From Marixanthomonas ophiurae (GTDB taxonomy: Bacteria > Bacteroidota > Bacteroidia > Flavobacteriales > Flavobacteriaceae): a stretch of DNA of 64,000 nucleotides. The notes beneath the pieces were generated by a model. It did no database searches. It was given only the letters and a program-made list of their open reading frames with translations, and was not told the origin of the DNA. Positions within the stretch are counted from its first letter, which is position 1. Every line of letters begins with the position of its first letter. The stretch lies in contig NZ_QVID01000002.1 of assembly GCF_003413745.1 (NCBI RefSeq), positions 310,001 to 374,000 of the forward strand. The letters are read 5' to 3'. The position numbers and the translations under genes are program-made. Shown here one piece after another: positions 1 through 8,010 of this stretch.

Positions 1-327
1 ACCATGACAAAAAATTATTGTCTAGATCGGTTAAAATCGAAACAGGCTTCTAATTTAAAGATTGTACATAGCAATTATAAGACTTCAGAAAATATAGAAA
101 AGAAGATTGAAGCAAATGATGGGGTACAATTGGTTTTTAGAATAATGGAAACCTTACCTGAACAACAACGTATTATATTGCAGCTGCGAGATGTAGAACA
201 GTTTGAATTTTCAGAAATCGCAAAAATGTTGGATAGTACCGAAACAGCAGTGCGCGTAAATTTATCCCGAGCCAGAAAAGCGGTGCGAGAAGAATTGATT
301 AAAAAACACAATTATGGAATTAGCTAG
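1..327 (+). CDS. RNA polymerase ECF-type sigma factor, C-terminal part (5' end outside window)
   Basis: This is the end of a sigma-70 family factor that directs RNA polymerase to a regulon. The frame is open to the window edge. The first residues (CLDRLKSK) match the end of region 2 in ECF sigma factors, so the ATG at position 4 is probably internal and the real start lies upstream. Region 4 is clear: LPEQQRIILQLRDVE followed by the helix-turn-helix FSEIAKMLDSTETAVRVNLSRARK. The next gene overlaps its end by 14 bp, the usual arrangement of an ECF sigma factor and its anti-sigma factor. The family call is firm; the regulon is unknown. Confidence 0.9.
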   Translation, partial: TMTKNYCLDRLKSKQASNLKIVHSNYKTSENIEKKIEANDGVQLVFRIMETLPEQQRIILQLRDVEQFEFSEIAKMLDSTETAVRVNLSRARKAVREELIKKHNYGIS

Positions 328-748
328 AATAGAAAAATTACTAGATGCCTATTTTGAAGGCAATACCAGCCTTGCTGAAGAAGCTATTTTGCGAGACTAT
401 TTTGCTCAAAACGAAGTAGCTCCTCATTTAGCAGCTTACAAACCTATGTTTGATGGTTTTACTCTTGCCAAGAAAGAGGTTTCTAAACGAGATGTACAGG
501 TAGCAGAAAAACAATTTACAGTAAGAAGATGGTGGTATGGTGTTGCAGCTTCAGTAGTAATTGCCATTGGTGTAGCTGGATTTGTGTTTTCTGAAACACA
601 ACTAACGCAAGAAGAACAAGAAGCATTAATCGCGTTTGAAAAAACAAAAGAAGCGATGCAAATGATGTCTCAAAACTTTAACCAAGGAGCCGAAGAACTC
701 AGTTATATATCAACATTTACACAAACAAAAAACAAAATTTTAAAATAA
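314..748 (+). CDS. Probable anti-sigma factor, single-pass membrane protein
   Basis: This 144-residue protein has a soluble N-terminal part of about 75 residues (MELARIEKLLDAYFEGNTSLAEE, typical of small Bacteroidetes proteins that follow sigma factors). One transmembrane segment follows at about residues 77-94, then a short charged periplasmic tail. It overlaps the sigma gene by 14 bp, which implies coupled translation. The inferred role is to hold the preceding sigma factor at the inner membrane. No zinc-binding HxxxCxxC motif is present, so it is not a ZAS-type anti-sigma factor. The function rests on position and architecture rather than on a conserved motif. Confidence 0.6.
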   Translation: MELARIEKLLDAYFEGNTSLAEEAILRDYFAQNEVAPHLAAYKPMFDGFTLAKKEVSKRDVQVAEKQFTVRRWWYGVAASVVIAIGVAGFVFSETQLTQEEQEALIAFEKTKEAMQMMSQNFNQGAEELSYISTFTQTKNKILK

Positions 749-765
749 CCCTTAACTATATAAAA

Positions 766-1299
766 ATGAAAAAGTCACTTATTTTAATTGCTTTAATAGC
801 AGTACCTTTTTTCGCTTCGGCGCAAAAAGCATTCGATATCTTCGAAGATGAAAAGGATGTAACCTCCTTTGTTGCTACCAAAAATATGTTCAAACTCCTT
901 AGTAAAATGGATTTTGATTCCAATGATCCCGAGGTAAAAGAATACCTAGATTTGATAAACAACTTGGATAACATCAAGATATTTACTACTGAAAATGTTT
1001 CCGTTGCTTCAAAAATGAACGATGCAGTTTCAAAGTATACTTCAGGGAATTCTAGCCTTTCTGAGCTAATGCGGGTAAAAGATGATGGTAAAAACATCAA
1101 GTTTTATTCAAAAGAAGGCAAAAACTCGAATCACGTGAGCGAATTATTGATGCACCTTACCGGAAATCTTGATGGGAAAGAACGTACTGTAATTATGAGC
1201 ATTACCGGAGATATAGATCTTAAAAAGGTATCGAAACTCACTAAAGACCTAAACGTTCCTGGAAGCGATGCATTAAAAAACCTTGACGATAAAAAATAA
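766..1299 (+). CDS. DUF4252 domain-containing exported protein
   Basis: A 177-residue protein with a clear signal peptide (about residues 1-19, ending ASAQ) and a DUF4252 domain over the rest. DUF4252 proteins are uncharacterised and common in Bacteroidetes. It starts 17 bp after the anti-sigma candidate and 5 bp before a second DUF4252 gene, so all four genes probably form one operon. An envelope role, perhaps as output or sensor of the sigma/anti-sigma pair, is inference from context. The ATG start is supported by the signal peptide immediately after it. Confidence 0.75.
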   Translation: MKKSLILIALIAVPFFASAQKAFDIFEDEKDVTSFVATKNMFKLLSKMDFDSNDPEVKEYLDLINNLDNIKIFTTENVSVASKMNDAVSKYTSGNSSLSELMRVKDDGKNIKFYSKEGKNSNHVSELLMHLTGNLDGKERTVIMSITGDIDLKKVSKLTKDLNVPGSDALKNLDDKK

Positions 1300-1304
1300 T
1301 AATT

Positions 1305-1874
1305 ATGACACTAGCAAAATATATATTAGGTATTACCTTAGCGAGCCTTGCACTATTTTCTTGCGACAACTCAGAATCCTTACAACAATATTTAGTTGAT
1401 AAACAGGATGACGATAAATTCTTAAAAGTGGATTTAGCCACCAGTTTGTTGCAAAATGAAAATAACAACCTTACACAAGAAGAAAAGGATATTCTGGCAA
1501 CCGTAAAGAAGATAAACGTTGTTGCGTATCCTTTAAAAGGAGAGAACACCACTGATTACCAAACTGAAAAAGACAAGGTGAAGTCTATTCTTGCAGAAGA
1601 AAAGTACAAAACCCTCCTTAAAATGGGCTCTAACAATCGTGGCGCTACGTTAAAATACATTGGAGAAGAAGATGCTATTGACGAACTTATTGTCTTTGCT
1701 AGTGACGAAGAACGCGGTTTTGCCGTATTCAGATTGTTAGGCGACAAGATGCGTCCTGATAAAATGATGAAATTAATGAACTCTATTGACAACGGTGATA
1801 TTAACATAGACCAATTGAGTGGAATAGGAGATATCTTAAGTATGGGAACTGATAGTTCTGCTACTAAAAAGTAA
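1305..1874 (+). CDS. DUF4252 domain-containing lipoprotein
   Basis: A 189-residue protein with a lipoprotein signal peptide: hydrophobic stretch followed by LFSC, the cysteine at about residue 20 being the lipidation site. The mature part resembles DUF4252 (for example the segment around GEEDAIDELIVFASDEERGF). It lies 5 bp downstream of another DUF4252 gene and is last in the operon, followed by a strong terminator. It probably sits at the periplasmic face of a membrane. Function unknown. The pair may act together or be an old duplication, although the two sequences have diverged a good deal. Confidence 0.75.
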   Translation: MTLAKYILGITLASLALFSCDNSESLQQYLVDKQDDDKFLKVDLATSLLQNENNNLTQEEKDILATVKKINVVAYPLKGENTTDYQTEKDKVKSILAEEKYKTLLKMGSNNRGATLKYIGEEDAIDELIVFASDEERGFAVFRLLGDKMRPDKMMKLMNSIDNGDINIDQLSGIGDILSMGTDSSATKK

Positions 1875-1895
1875 AACGCACTACCTACATTCCAT

Positions 1896-1930
1896 AAAAA
1901 AAGCTTCAGATAATTTCTGAAGCTTTTTTT
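1896..1930. terminator. Bidirectional rho-independent terminator
   Basis: A stem built on AAGCTTCAGA and TCTGAAGCTT, flanked by A-tract and T-tract, lies between the convergent DUF4252 operon and purB. The symmetry suggests it stops transcription from both sides. Confidence 0.85.
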
Positions 1931-1949
1931 ATGTTACATTGTTTGGTAA

Positions 1950-3293
1950 TTAAATTCCTGTATAATTTGAAGGCGTTATGACTCGCATTTCTTCTTTAAC
2001 CGCTTCGGAAACTTCCAAGGTTTCAATAAAATCGGCCATTGATTGTTTTGTGATGGCTTCGTTGGTTCTGGTTAAACCTTTTAGTGCCTCATAAGGGTTT
2101 GCATACCCTTCTCTTCGTAAAATAGTTTGAATGGCTTCGGCTACTACGGCCCAGTTTTTTTCTAAATCTTCCTTAAACTTGGGTTCATTTAACAATAACT
2201 TATTCAATCCTTTTAACGTAGATTGAAAACCGATTAAAGTATGTCCAATCGGTACACCAATGTTTCGTAAAACCGTACTATCGGTTAAATCACGTTGCAA
2301 GCGACTAATAGGTAATTTAGCTGAAAGATGTTCAAAAATTGCATTGGCAATCCCTAAATTTCCTTCACTATTTTCAAAATCGATTGGGTTTACTTTATGT
2401 GGCATAGCCGAAGAGCCTACTTCGCCTTTTTTAATTTTTTGCTTAAAGTAATCCATGGAAACGTAACTCCAAATATCACGATCCAGATCGATTAAAATGT
2501 TGTTGATTCTTTTTAAACAATCAAACAAAGCCGCCATATGGTCATAATGCTCAATTTGCGTGGTAGGGAAGGAGTGGTGTAATCCTAATTTGGATTGCAC
2601 AAAATTTTGTCCAAACGCTTTCCAGTCTACAGAAGGATACGCAACTTTATGAGCATTGAAATTTCCTGTAGCGCCACCAAATTTAGCAGCACTTTTAATA
2701 TTATCAAGCAAATCGAATTGTTCTTCTATCCGAGTTACAAAAACGTCAATTTCTTTCCCTAGACGAGTGGGGGAGGCCGGTTGACCGTGTGTACGCGCTA
2801 ACATTGGGATGTTTGCCCAGTTTTCAGCCAACTCTTTAAGCTTCTTTTTCACATCAAGCAATAAAGGCACATACACCTCGTTCATCGCTTCTTTTAAAGA
2901 CAATGGAATAGCTGTGTTGTTTATGTCTTGCGATGTTAAACCAAAGTGGATAAACTCTTTAGATTTTTCCAATCCTAACCCGTCAAACTTTTCTTTTATA
3001 AAATACTCAACCGCTTTTACATCGTGGTTGGTTACTTTTTCTGTGTCTTTTATTTTTTGAGCATCTTCTGTGGAAAAGTTGGTGTATAACTCCCGAAGTG
3101 CTTCAAATTTTGAGGTGTCAAAATCACTTAACTGAGGCAGCGGAAGTTCTACCAAAGCGATAAAATATTCAACTTCTACCTGTACTCGGTATTTTATGAG
3201 TGCTTCTTCAGAAAAGAAAGGGATAAGACCTTTCGTTTTCGATGCGTATCGACCATCTATTGGTGAAATTGCTTGTAATGCGTTGTTAGCCAT
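1950..3293 (-). CDS. purB: Adenylosuccinate lyase
   Basis: This enzyme cleaves SAICAR to AICAR and adenylosuccinate to AMP, two steps of purine synthesis in the cytoplasm. The 447-residue protein has the fumarase/aspartase superfamily signature GSSAMPHKVNP (residues 293-303), the conserved THGQPASPT (168-176) and the N-terminal ALQAISPIDGRY. Length and motifs match the proteobacterial-type PurB of about 455 residues. A perfect TAnnTTTG element lies 19 bp upstream of the ATG. The gene is followed by the bidirectional terminator shared with the DUF4252 operon. Identification is secure. Confidence 0.97.
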   Translation of the reverse strand: MANNALQAISPIDGRYASKTKGLIPFFSEEALIKYRVQVEVEYFIALVELPLPQLSDFDTSKFEALRELYTNFSTEDAQKIKDTEKVTNHDVKAVEYFIKEKFDGLGLEKSKEFIHFGLTSQDINNTAIPLSLKEAMNEVYVPLLLDVKKKLKELAENWANIPMLARTHGQPASPTRLGKEIDVFVTRIEEQFDLLDNIKSAAKFGGATGNFNAHKVAYPSVDWKAFGQNFVQSKLGLHHSFPTTQIEHYDHMAALFDCLKRINNILIDLDRDIWSYVSMDYFKQKIKKGEVGSSAMPHKVNPIDFENSEGNLGIANAIFEHLSAKLPISRLQRDLTDSTVLRNIGVPIGHTLIGFQSTLKGLNKLLLNEPKFKEDLEKNWAVVAEAIQTILRREGYANPYEALKGLTRTNEAITKQSMADFIETLEVSEAVKEEMRVITPSNYTGI

Positions 3294-3312
3294 GGATTGA
3301 AATTTAAAGGTG

Positions 3313-3320
3313 CAAAGATA
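3313..3320 (-). promoter_or_regulatory. purB promoter -7 element (TATCTTTG)
   Basis: On the minus strand this reads TATCTTTG, a perfect match to the Bacteroidetes -7 consensus TAnnTTTG, 19 bp upstream of the purB ATG. Confidence 0.6.
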
Positions 3321-3354
3321 CTAATTTTTAACACCTAAAGAGTCGATTTTCACT

Positions 3355-3942
3355 TCAGTTTACACGTCTTTTTTTCTGAAATGTATTAATCTGCTTAATC
3401 GTATTTTTTCCTCTGGCTTTGTAACCTGCACTACCAAGATGTATGTTTTGTTCAATGATTTGTTTTAACTCTGAGTGGATCCATTCAAATTCAGTTCCTA
3501 AGTAGAATAAAGCCGTCATCGCCCGCGCTTGGCAGGCTATTTTTTTATCGGTTATCAACCAATCGAAACAACATTCAACCATTATTTTTTTATATGCTTC
3601 GGAAAAATAAGAACCTATCTTTTCTTCTTTCTTTTTATAATATGAAATTGTAATTAGCTCACAAATATGTGCCAACGGTCTAAGGGTTTGATCACGAGTT
3701 ATGGTAGGCAGCTTTTCAAAAAATAAATTTAAATGTGGCAGTAAGAGTTCTGGCTTCTCTAAATACACAAATTCCAATACCCAGGCAGCTTTGTATGATA
3801 ACTCATCTTTAGCTGTAAGACAGTATGTGAGTAGCTCGCCAAAGGTTTCAGGATGTACAATTACCCAATGCGCAGCATCTAATCGGTTTTTTCGGTATGC
3901 TTTTGTGTAAGAGAGTTGCTGTAATAATCCAGAATCACTCAT
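3355..3942 (-). CDS. Conserved alpha-helical protein of unknown function
   Basis: A 195-residue, probably all-helical cytoplasmic protein with no signal peptide or membrane segment. Its helical periodicity (such as SYKAAWVLEFVYLEKPELLLPHLN) looks like HEAT or ARM-type repeats. I do not recognise a catalytic motif. It overlaps the upstream sirtuin gene by 4 bp (ATGA), so the two are translationally coupled. It precedes purB on the same strand, but purB has its own promoter. Relatives may carry an adenylosuccinate lyase label in databases, but nothing of the lyase is present here. Confidence 0.65.
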   Translation of the reverse strand: MSDSGLLQQLSYTKAYRKNRLDAAHWVIVHPETFGELLTYCLTAKDELSYKAAWVLEFVYLEKPELLLPHLNLFFEKLPTITRDQTLRPLAHICELITISYYKKKEEKIGSYFSEAYKKIMVECCFDWLITDKKIACQARAMTALFYLGTEFEWIHSELKQIIEQNIHLGSAGYKARGKNTIKQINTFQKKRRVN

Positions 3943-4625
3943 GAGCCAGCTAATTTTTCAATCTCGGCAATTACTTTTGGAACTCCTGTAGATGCTTTTT
4001 CGGCAAAAACAGAAATGCGTTCAGATGAAGAAATAGAAGGATTAGGATCAACAAAAAACACAGGCACGTTATCTGAAGCAAATTGAAGCAATCCCGCAGC
4101 AGGATATACTTGCATAGATGTACCCACGATAATTATAACATCTGCTTTACTTACATAATGCATTGCTTCGTCCATCATCGGGACCATTTCACCAAACCAA
4201 ACCACGTGCGGACGAAGTTGGTGGTTTTCATCGCAACAATCACCAAGGTTGAGGTCTTTTTTCCAATCTAAAACCGTGGTTTCGTTTCCAGTACTGTGTA
4301 CTTTCAGCAATTCGCCATGCAGGTGAACCACGTTAGTGCTTCCTGCCCGTTCGTGTAAATCGTCTACATTTTGGGTTATGATGGTTACTTCGTGGTTTTT
4401 CTCCAAATCAACCAGTGCTTTGTGAGCTGCGTTGGGCTGTACTTCTAGCAATTGTTTTCTTCGTTTATTATAAAAATCTAATACCAACTCAGGGTTTTTG
4501 GCGAAACCCTCGGGGGAGGCCACTTCCATAATATCATGGTTTTCCCATAAACCATTACTATCCCTAAATGTATTAATTCCACTTTCTGCACTTACTCCGG
4601 CGCCAGTTAAGACTACAATATTCAT
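3939..4625 (-). CDS. Sir2-family NAD-dependent protein deacylase
   Basis: A 228-residue sirtuin that removes acyl groups from lysine using NAD. The NAD site GAGVSAESGI (8-17), TQNVDDLHERAG (84-95) and catalytic His103 in HLHGE are present. Tyr52 and Arg55 (FYNKRR) are the YxxR pair that marks SIRT5/CobB-type desuccinylases. The zinc-ribbon region is degenerate: only adjacent Cys130-Cys131 remain in place of two CxxC pairs, while the flanking LRPHVVWFGE is intact. It may therefore work without structural zinc. It is coupled to the downstream helical-repeat gene and divergent from the TrmH gene. Confidence 0.92.
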   Translation of the reverse strand: MNIVVLTGAGVSAESGINTFRDSNGLWENHDIMEVASPEGFAKNPELVLDFYNKRRKQLLEVQPNAAHKALVDLEKNHEVTIITQNVDDLHERAGSTNVVHLHGELLKVHSTGNETTVLDWKKDLNLGDCCDENHQLRPHVVWFGEMVPMMDEAMHYVSKADVIIIVGTSMQVYPAAGLLQFASDNVPVFFVDPNPSISSSERISVFAEKASTGVPKVIAEIEKLAGS

Positions 4626-4671
4626 TGATCTATTTTTTATATCTTCGTTTTTTTAAAAATACTTATTTCTA

Positions 4672-5331
4672 TTGGATTCTCAGCTTTTAAAATACCTACA
4701 AAACCATATTACCGATAGGCGCCAAGAACTTTTTAAAGAGGTGTTGGCTAAGCGAACTCGACATTTTACTGTGGTGACTGAAGATGTATATCAACTGCAT
4801 AATACGAGTGCCGTGATGCGAACCTGCGATGTGTTTGGCATTCAAGACTTGCATGTTGTGGAAGAGAAACTGGGTAAGCGAGTGGATCGAGAAATTGCAA
4901 TGGGCGCCCAGAAGTGGGTGAGTTTAAACCGGTACGATTCTATTGCAAGTTGTATGGAAAACCTGAAAAGTCAGGACTACCAACTTATTGCCACTACGCC
5001 ACATAACGAATCGACTATTTTACATGAGTTTGATGTAACCAAAAAAAGCGCTTTTTTCTTCGGAAAAGAACGCGAAGGGTTAAGCGATACGGTTTTAAAT
5101 AATGCGGATGGGTATTTGAAAATACCGATGTATGGTTTTACGGAAAGCCTGAATATTTCGGTTTCCGCAGCCATTATTTTACAAGATGTGGTAACGCGAC
5201 TTAAACAAAGTGATATTGATTGGCAACTTTCTAAAGAAGAAAAGTATGAAATTGAGTTACTATGGACAAAGAACACTCTAAAAAGTTCCGAAGAAATAAT
5301 TAAAAGGTATCAAGAACAGAAAAAGCAGTAA
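4672..5331 (+). CDS. TrmH-family tRNA/rRNA 2'-O-methyltransferase
   Basis: A SPOUT methyltransferase that transfers a methyl group from SAM to a ribose 2'-OH. The 219-residue protein has the three SpoU motifs: NTSAVMRTCDVFGI near residue 43, FFGKEREGLSD and IPMYGFTESLNISVSAA. The N-terminus DRRQELFKEVLAKRTRHFTV fits TrmH, which makes Gm18 in tRNA. The best start is a TTG at 4672; the first ATG lies inside motif 1. A near-consensus TATCTTCG lies upstream. The target site is inferred from family only. A heptamer tandem repeat follows the gene. Confidence 0.88.
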   Translation: MDSQLLKYLQNHITDRRQELFKEVLAKRTRHFTVVTEDVYQLHNTSAVMRTCDVFGIQDLHVVEEKLGKRVDREIAMGAQKWVSLNRYDSIASCMENLKSQDYQLIATTPHNESTILHEFDVTKKSAFFFGKEREGLSDTVLNNADGYLKIPMYGFTESLNISVSAAIILQDVVTRLKQSDIDWQLSKEEKYEIELLWTKNTLKSSEEIIKRYQEQKKQ

Positions 5332-5333
5332 AT

Positions 5334-5375
5334 TAGATGCTAGATGCTAGATGCTAGATGCTAGATGCTAGATGC
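5334..5375. repeat. Tandem heptamer repeat (TAGATGC) x6
   Basis: Six perfect head-to-tail copies of TAGATGC (42 bp) start 3 bp after the methyltransferase stop codon. A second short repeat follows (CCTGAAAC appears twice, about 5393-5415). No spacers are present, so it is not CRISPR. Copy number is likely to vary by replication slippage. Confidence 0.95.
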
Positions 5376-5421
5376 TGGAAAAATAATCCTTAGCCTGAAA
5401 CTTAAAACCTGAAACATAACA

Positions 5422-5994
5422 ATGAGACTAGTTTTCGCTACCCACAACAAGAATAAATTAAAAGAAGTAAAAGCCTTACTTCCGCATCATATAGAGATAT
5501 TAAGCTTAACCGATATTGGTTGTAACGAAGAAATTCCTGAAACAGCAGATACTATTGAAGGCAATGCTATTTTAAAAGCCAATTACGTGCGAGACAATTA
5601 TGACTTAAATTGCTTTGCAGACGACACGGGTTTAGAAGTTGCATCATTGGATGGTGAACCGGGAGTTTATAGTGCACGGTATGCTGGTGAGGATAAAAGT
5701 TCAGAAGCGAACATTGAAAAACTTTTAAAAAACCTGGAAGGAAAGGAAGACCGTTCTGCTCGGTTTAAAACAGCAATAGCATTAACTTTAAATCATTCCG
5801 AAGTACTTTTTTTAGGAATTTGCGAAGGAGATATCACCATAGAAAAAAAAGGAAACAGTGGGTTTGGATACGATCCAATTTTTAAACCTAATGGGTATAA
5901 TGAAACCTTTGCTGAGATGAAACTAACTCAAAAAAGTGAAATAGGTCATCGAGGAAAAGCAATGCGACAACTTATTGAATACCTTAGAGAATGA
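5422..5994 (+). CDS. rdgB: Non-canonical purine NTP pyrophosphatase (RdgB/HAM1 family)
   Basis: This enzyme hydrolyses dITP, XTP and ITP to monophosphates and keeps deaminated purines out of nucleic acids. The 190-residue protein starts with FATHNKNKLKEV and carries CFADDTGLEV, GEPGVYSARYAG and GFGYDPIF, all diagnostic of the family. Length is normal. It lies downstream of the trmH-like gene but is separated by about 90 bp of simple repeat and has no perfect TAnnTTTG element, so it may share that gene's transcript. Identification is secure. Confidence 0.96.
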   Translation: MRLVFATHNKNKLKEVKALLPHHIEILSLTDIGCNEEIPETADTIEGNAILKANYVRDNYDLNCFADDTGLEVASLDGEPGVYSARYAGEDKSSEANIEKLLKNLEGKEDRSARFKTAIALTLNHSEVLFLGICEGDITIEKKGNSGFGYDPIFKPNGYNETFAEMKLTQKSEIGHRGKAMRQLIEYLRE

Positions 5995-6069
5995 TACTGA
6001 GTTATTTGCTGCTATTTTTCAAAATTGAAAATAACTTCTTAAAAATGCATTTAAGTTAATAGTTAATAC

Positions 6070-6077
6070 TATCTTTG
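6070..6077 (+). promoter_or_regulatory. DEAD-box helicase promoter -7 element (TATCTTTG)
   Basis: A perfect TAnnTTTG match. Transcription should start about 6 bp downstream (near 6083), giving a 5' UTR of about 95 nt that holds two hairpins. Confidence 0.65.
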
Positions 6078-6080
6078 CCG

Positions 6081-6117
6081 CTTCAAAAAATCCTCAGGGT
6101 GAGGGTTTGTGTTGAAG
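6081..6117 (+). promoter_or_regulatory. Leader hairpin I of the DEAD-box helicase mRNA
   Basis: CTTCAA (6081-6086) pairs with TTGAAG (6112-6117). Inside it CCTCA (6092-6096) pairs with TGAGG (6100-6104) around a GGG loop. It sits at the predicted 5' end of the transcript. Confidence 0.5.
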
Positions 6118-6127
6118 TGAAGCCCAA

Positions 6128-6174
6128 GGTTTAATAGTCGTTTGCTTCCAACCAACACGCAAACATTTTAAACC
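6128..6174 (+). promoter_or_regulatory. Leader hairpin II next to the helicase start codon
   Basis: GGTTTAA (6128-6134) pairs with TTAAACC (6168-6174). Nested within it, GTTTGC (6140-6145) pairs with GCAAAC (6159-6164). The stem ends 5 nt before the ATG, so folding would cover the ribosome-binding region. A cold-responsive or autoregulatory switch is a reasonable inference for a DEAD-box helicase. Confidence 0.5.
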
Positions 6175-6179
6175 ATTTT

Positions 6180-7937
6180 ATGGCTACATTTAAAGAATTA
6201 GGCCTTGAAGATAACTTACTTCAGGCTATTTCTGATATGGGTTTTGAAACTCCATCAGACGTACAAGAAAAAACAATCCCAATTTTACTTCAAAAGGAAA
6301 CCGATATTGTTTCCTTAGCACAAACCGGAACCGGTAAGACTGCAGCATTTGGATTCCCAATGCTTCAAAAAATACAAATTGAAAGCCGCACGACACAAGG
6401 ACTTATCCTTTCGCCTACCCGTGAGCTTTGTTTACAAATTACAAAAGAGATAGAAAGCTACGGAAAGCATAAAAAAGGACTTAATGTGGTTGCTGTCTAT
6501 GGTGGAGCAAGCATTAGTGATCAAGCACGCCAAATTAAAAAAGGGGCCCAAATTATCGTTGCTACTCCTGGTAGAATGAAAGATATGATTGGTCGAGGTA
6601 TGATCGATATTTCAAAAATTGAGTATTGTGTTCTAGATGAGGCTGATGAAATGTTGAACATGGGTTTCTATGAAGACATTACTGAAATTCTTTCACACTC
6701 ACCAAAAGATAAAAGCACGTGGCTTTTTAGTGCAACGATGCCGAAGGACGTAGCAAAAATTGCTAAAAAGTTTATGCATAGCCCGGTTGAAATTACCGTA
6801 GGAAGTAGAAATGTAGGTACCGAAAATGTATCACACGAATATTATTTGGTAAACGCAAGAGACCGATATTTAGCACTAAAGCGTTTGGCTGATGCGAATC
6901 CTGATATCTTTTCAGTAGTATTTTGCCGTACCAAGCGTGATACCCAAAAAGTAGCTGAAAAGCTTATTGAAGATGGTTATAATGCTGCTGCAATACACGG
7001 AGATTTGAGTCAGAATCAGCGTGATTTAGTCATGAAATCATTCCGTACGCGTCAAATACAAATGCTAGTTGCGACCGATGTTGCTGCTCGTGGTATTGAT
7101 GTAGACGATATTACACACGTAATAAACTACCAATTACCTGATGAAATTGAAACGTATACACACCGTAGCGGTCGTACAGGTCGTGCTGGTAAGAGTGGTG
7201 TTTCTATTGTGATTGTTTCAAAAAGTGAGCTTAGAAAGATTAAGAGCATTGAAAAAATTATTCAGAGAAATTTCACTAAAAAAGAAGTTCCAAGCGGAAT
7301 GGAAATTTGCGAAACGCAATTGTTTCATTTGGCTAGCAGTATAAAAAACACAGAGGTTAATCACGAGATAGATGCGTATCTTCCAAATATTAATGAGGTT
7401 CTTGAAGACTTCAGTAAAGAAGAGTTAATTAAGAAAGTATTTTCCGTAGAGTTTACCCGTTTTTATAACTATTATAAGAACGAGAAAGATTTAAACTCAG
7501 CTGTAGGTGATACATCGGTAGGTAATAGCGAGGACAGTGTTCGATACTTTATTAACATTGGTGGGCGTGATGACTTTAACTGGATGAGTCTGAAAGATTT
7601 ATTGAAAGATTTACTTAGTTTAGGTCAGGACGATGTATTCCGTGTAGATGTTAAAGACTCTTTCTCCTTTTTCAATACCGATAAAAAGCACCAAGAGTTG
7701 GTATTGAATATTTTCAACGACTTTAAATTAGACGGTCGTAATATTTCAGTAGAAATTAGCAAAGACGGACGTAAAAAAGGAGGCGGAAGAATTGGCGGTA
7801 AAGGCCGAAGTAAAGGTAAGCGAGGAGGAAAAAGCTTTGATGGTGGTGGATCAAAATTTAAAGGAAAAAGCCGCAGAAGAAGTAATGAACGACCTTCAGG
7901 AAAAGGTACCGGAGGAAAACGCAGAAGACGTAATTAA
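6180..7937 (+). CDS. DEAD-box ATP-dependent RNA helicase with DbpA-type RNA-binding domain
   Basis: A 585-residue RNA helicase, probably for ribosome assembly or cold-shock RNA remodelling. RecA-like domain 1 carries the Q motif region, Walker A AQTGTGKT (47-54), DEAD (near residue 155) and SAT. Domain 2 carries ARGID and HRSGRTGRAG. A DbpA/CsdA-type RRM follows (about residues 450-525, starting INIGGRDDF). The tail from about residue 530 is rich in Lys, Arg and Gly. The architecture fits the DeaD/CsdA group; DbpA itself, which binds 23S rRNA hairpin 92, is the alternative. The mRNA leader is highly structured. Confidence 0.95.
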   Translation: MATFKELGLEDNLLQAISDMGFETPSDVQEKTIPILLQKETDIVSLAQTGTGKTAAFGFPMLQKIQIESRTTQGLILSPTRELCLQITKEIESYGKHKKGLNVVAVYGGASISDQARQIKKGAQIIVATPGRMKDMIGRGMIDISKIEYCVLDEADEMLNMGFYEDITEILSHSPKDKSTWLFSATMPKDVAKIAKKFMHSPVEITVGSRNVGTENVSHEYYLVNARDRYLALKRLADANPDIFSVVFCRTKRDTQKVAEKLIEDGYNAAAIHGDLSQNQRDLVMKSFRTRQIQMLVATDVAARGIDVDDITHVINYQLPDEIETYTHRSGRTGRAGKSGVSIVIVSKSELRKIKSIEKIIQRNFTKKEVPSGMEICETQLFHLASSIKNTEVNHEIDAYLPNINEVLEDFSKEELIKKVFSVEFTRFYNYYKNEKDLNSAVGDTSVGNSEDSVRYFINIGGRDDFNWMSLKDLLKDLLSLGQDDVFRVDVKDSFSFFNTDKKHQELVLNIFNDFKLDGRNISVEISKDGRKKGGGRIGGKGRSKGKRGGKSFDGGGSKFKGKSRRRSNERPSGKGTGGKRRRRN

Positions 7938-7991
7938 CAAATAAATTAATCCCCTTTTGAAACTTTGGCACAGATTTGTCGTCTATTTATG

Positions 7992-7999
7992 TAAATTTG
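7992..7999 (+). promoter_or_regulatory. Promoter -7 element (TAAATTTG) for the gene at 8011
   Basis: Perfect TAnnTTTG, 11 bp upstream of the ATG at 8011. It lies inside the longer frame that begins with TTG at 7957, which supports 8011 as the true start. Confidence 0.6.
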
Positions 8000-8010
8000 T
8001 TACAATTGCT

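Noticed and set aside
3355-3942. Second adenylosuccinate lyase-related gene
   Set aside because: No lyase motif is present; the likely annotation error comes from its position next to purB.
5334-5375. Possible CRISPR-like array
   Set aside because: The units are 7 bp with no spacers and no cas genes nearby; it is a simple tandem repeat.
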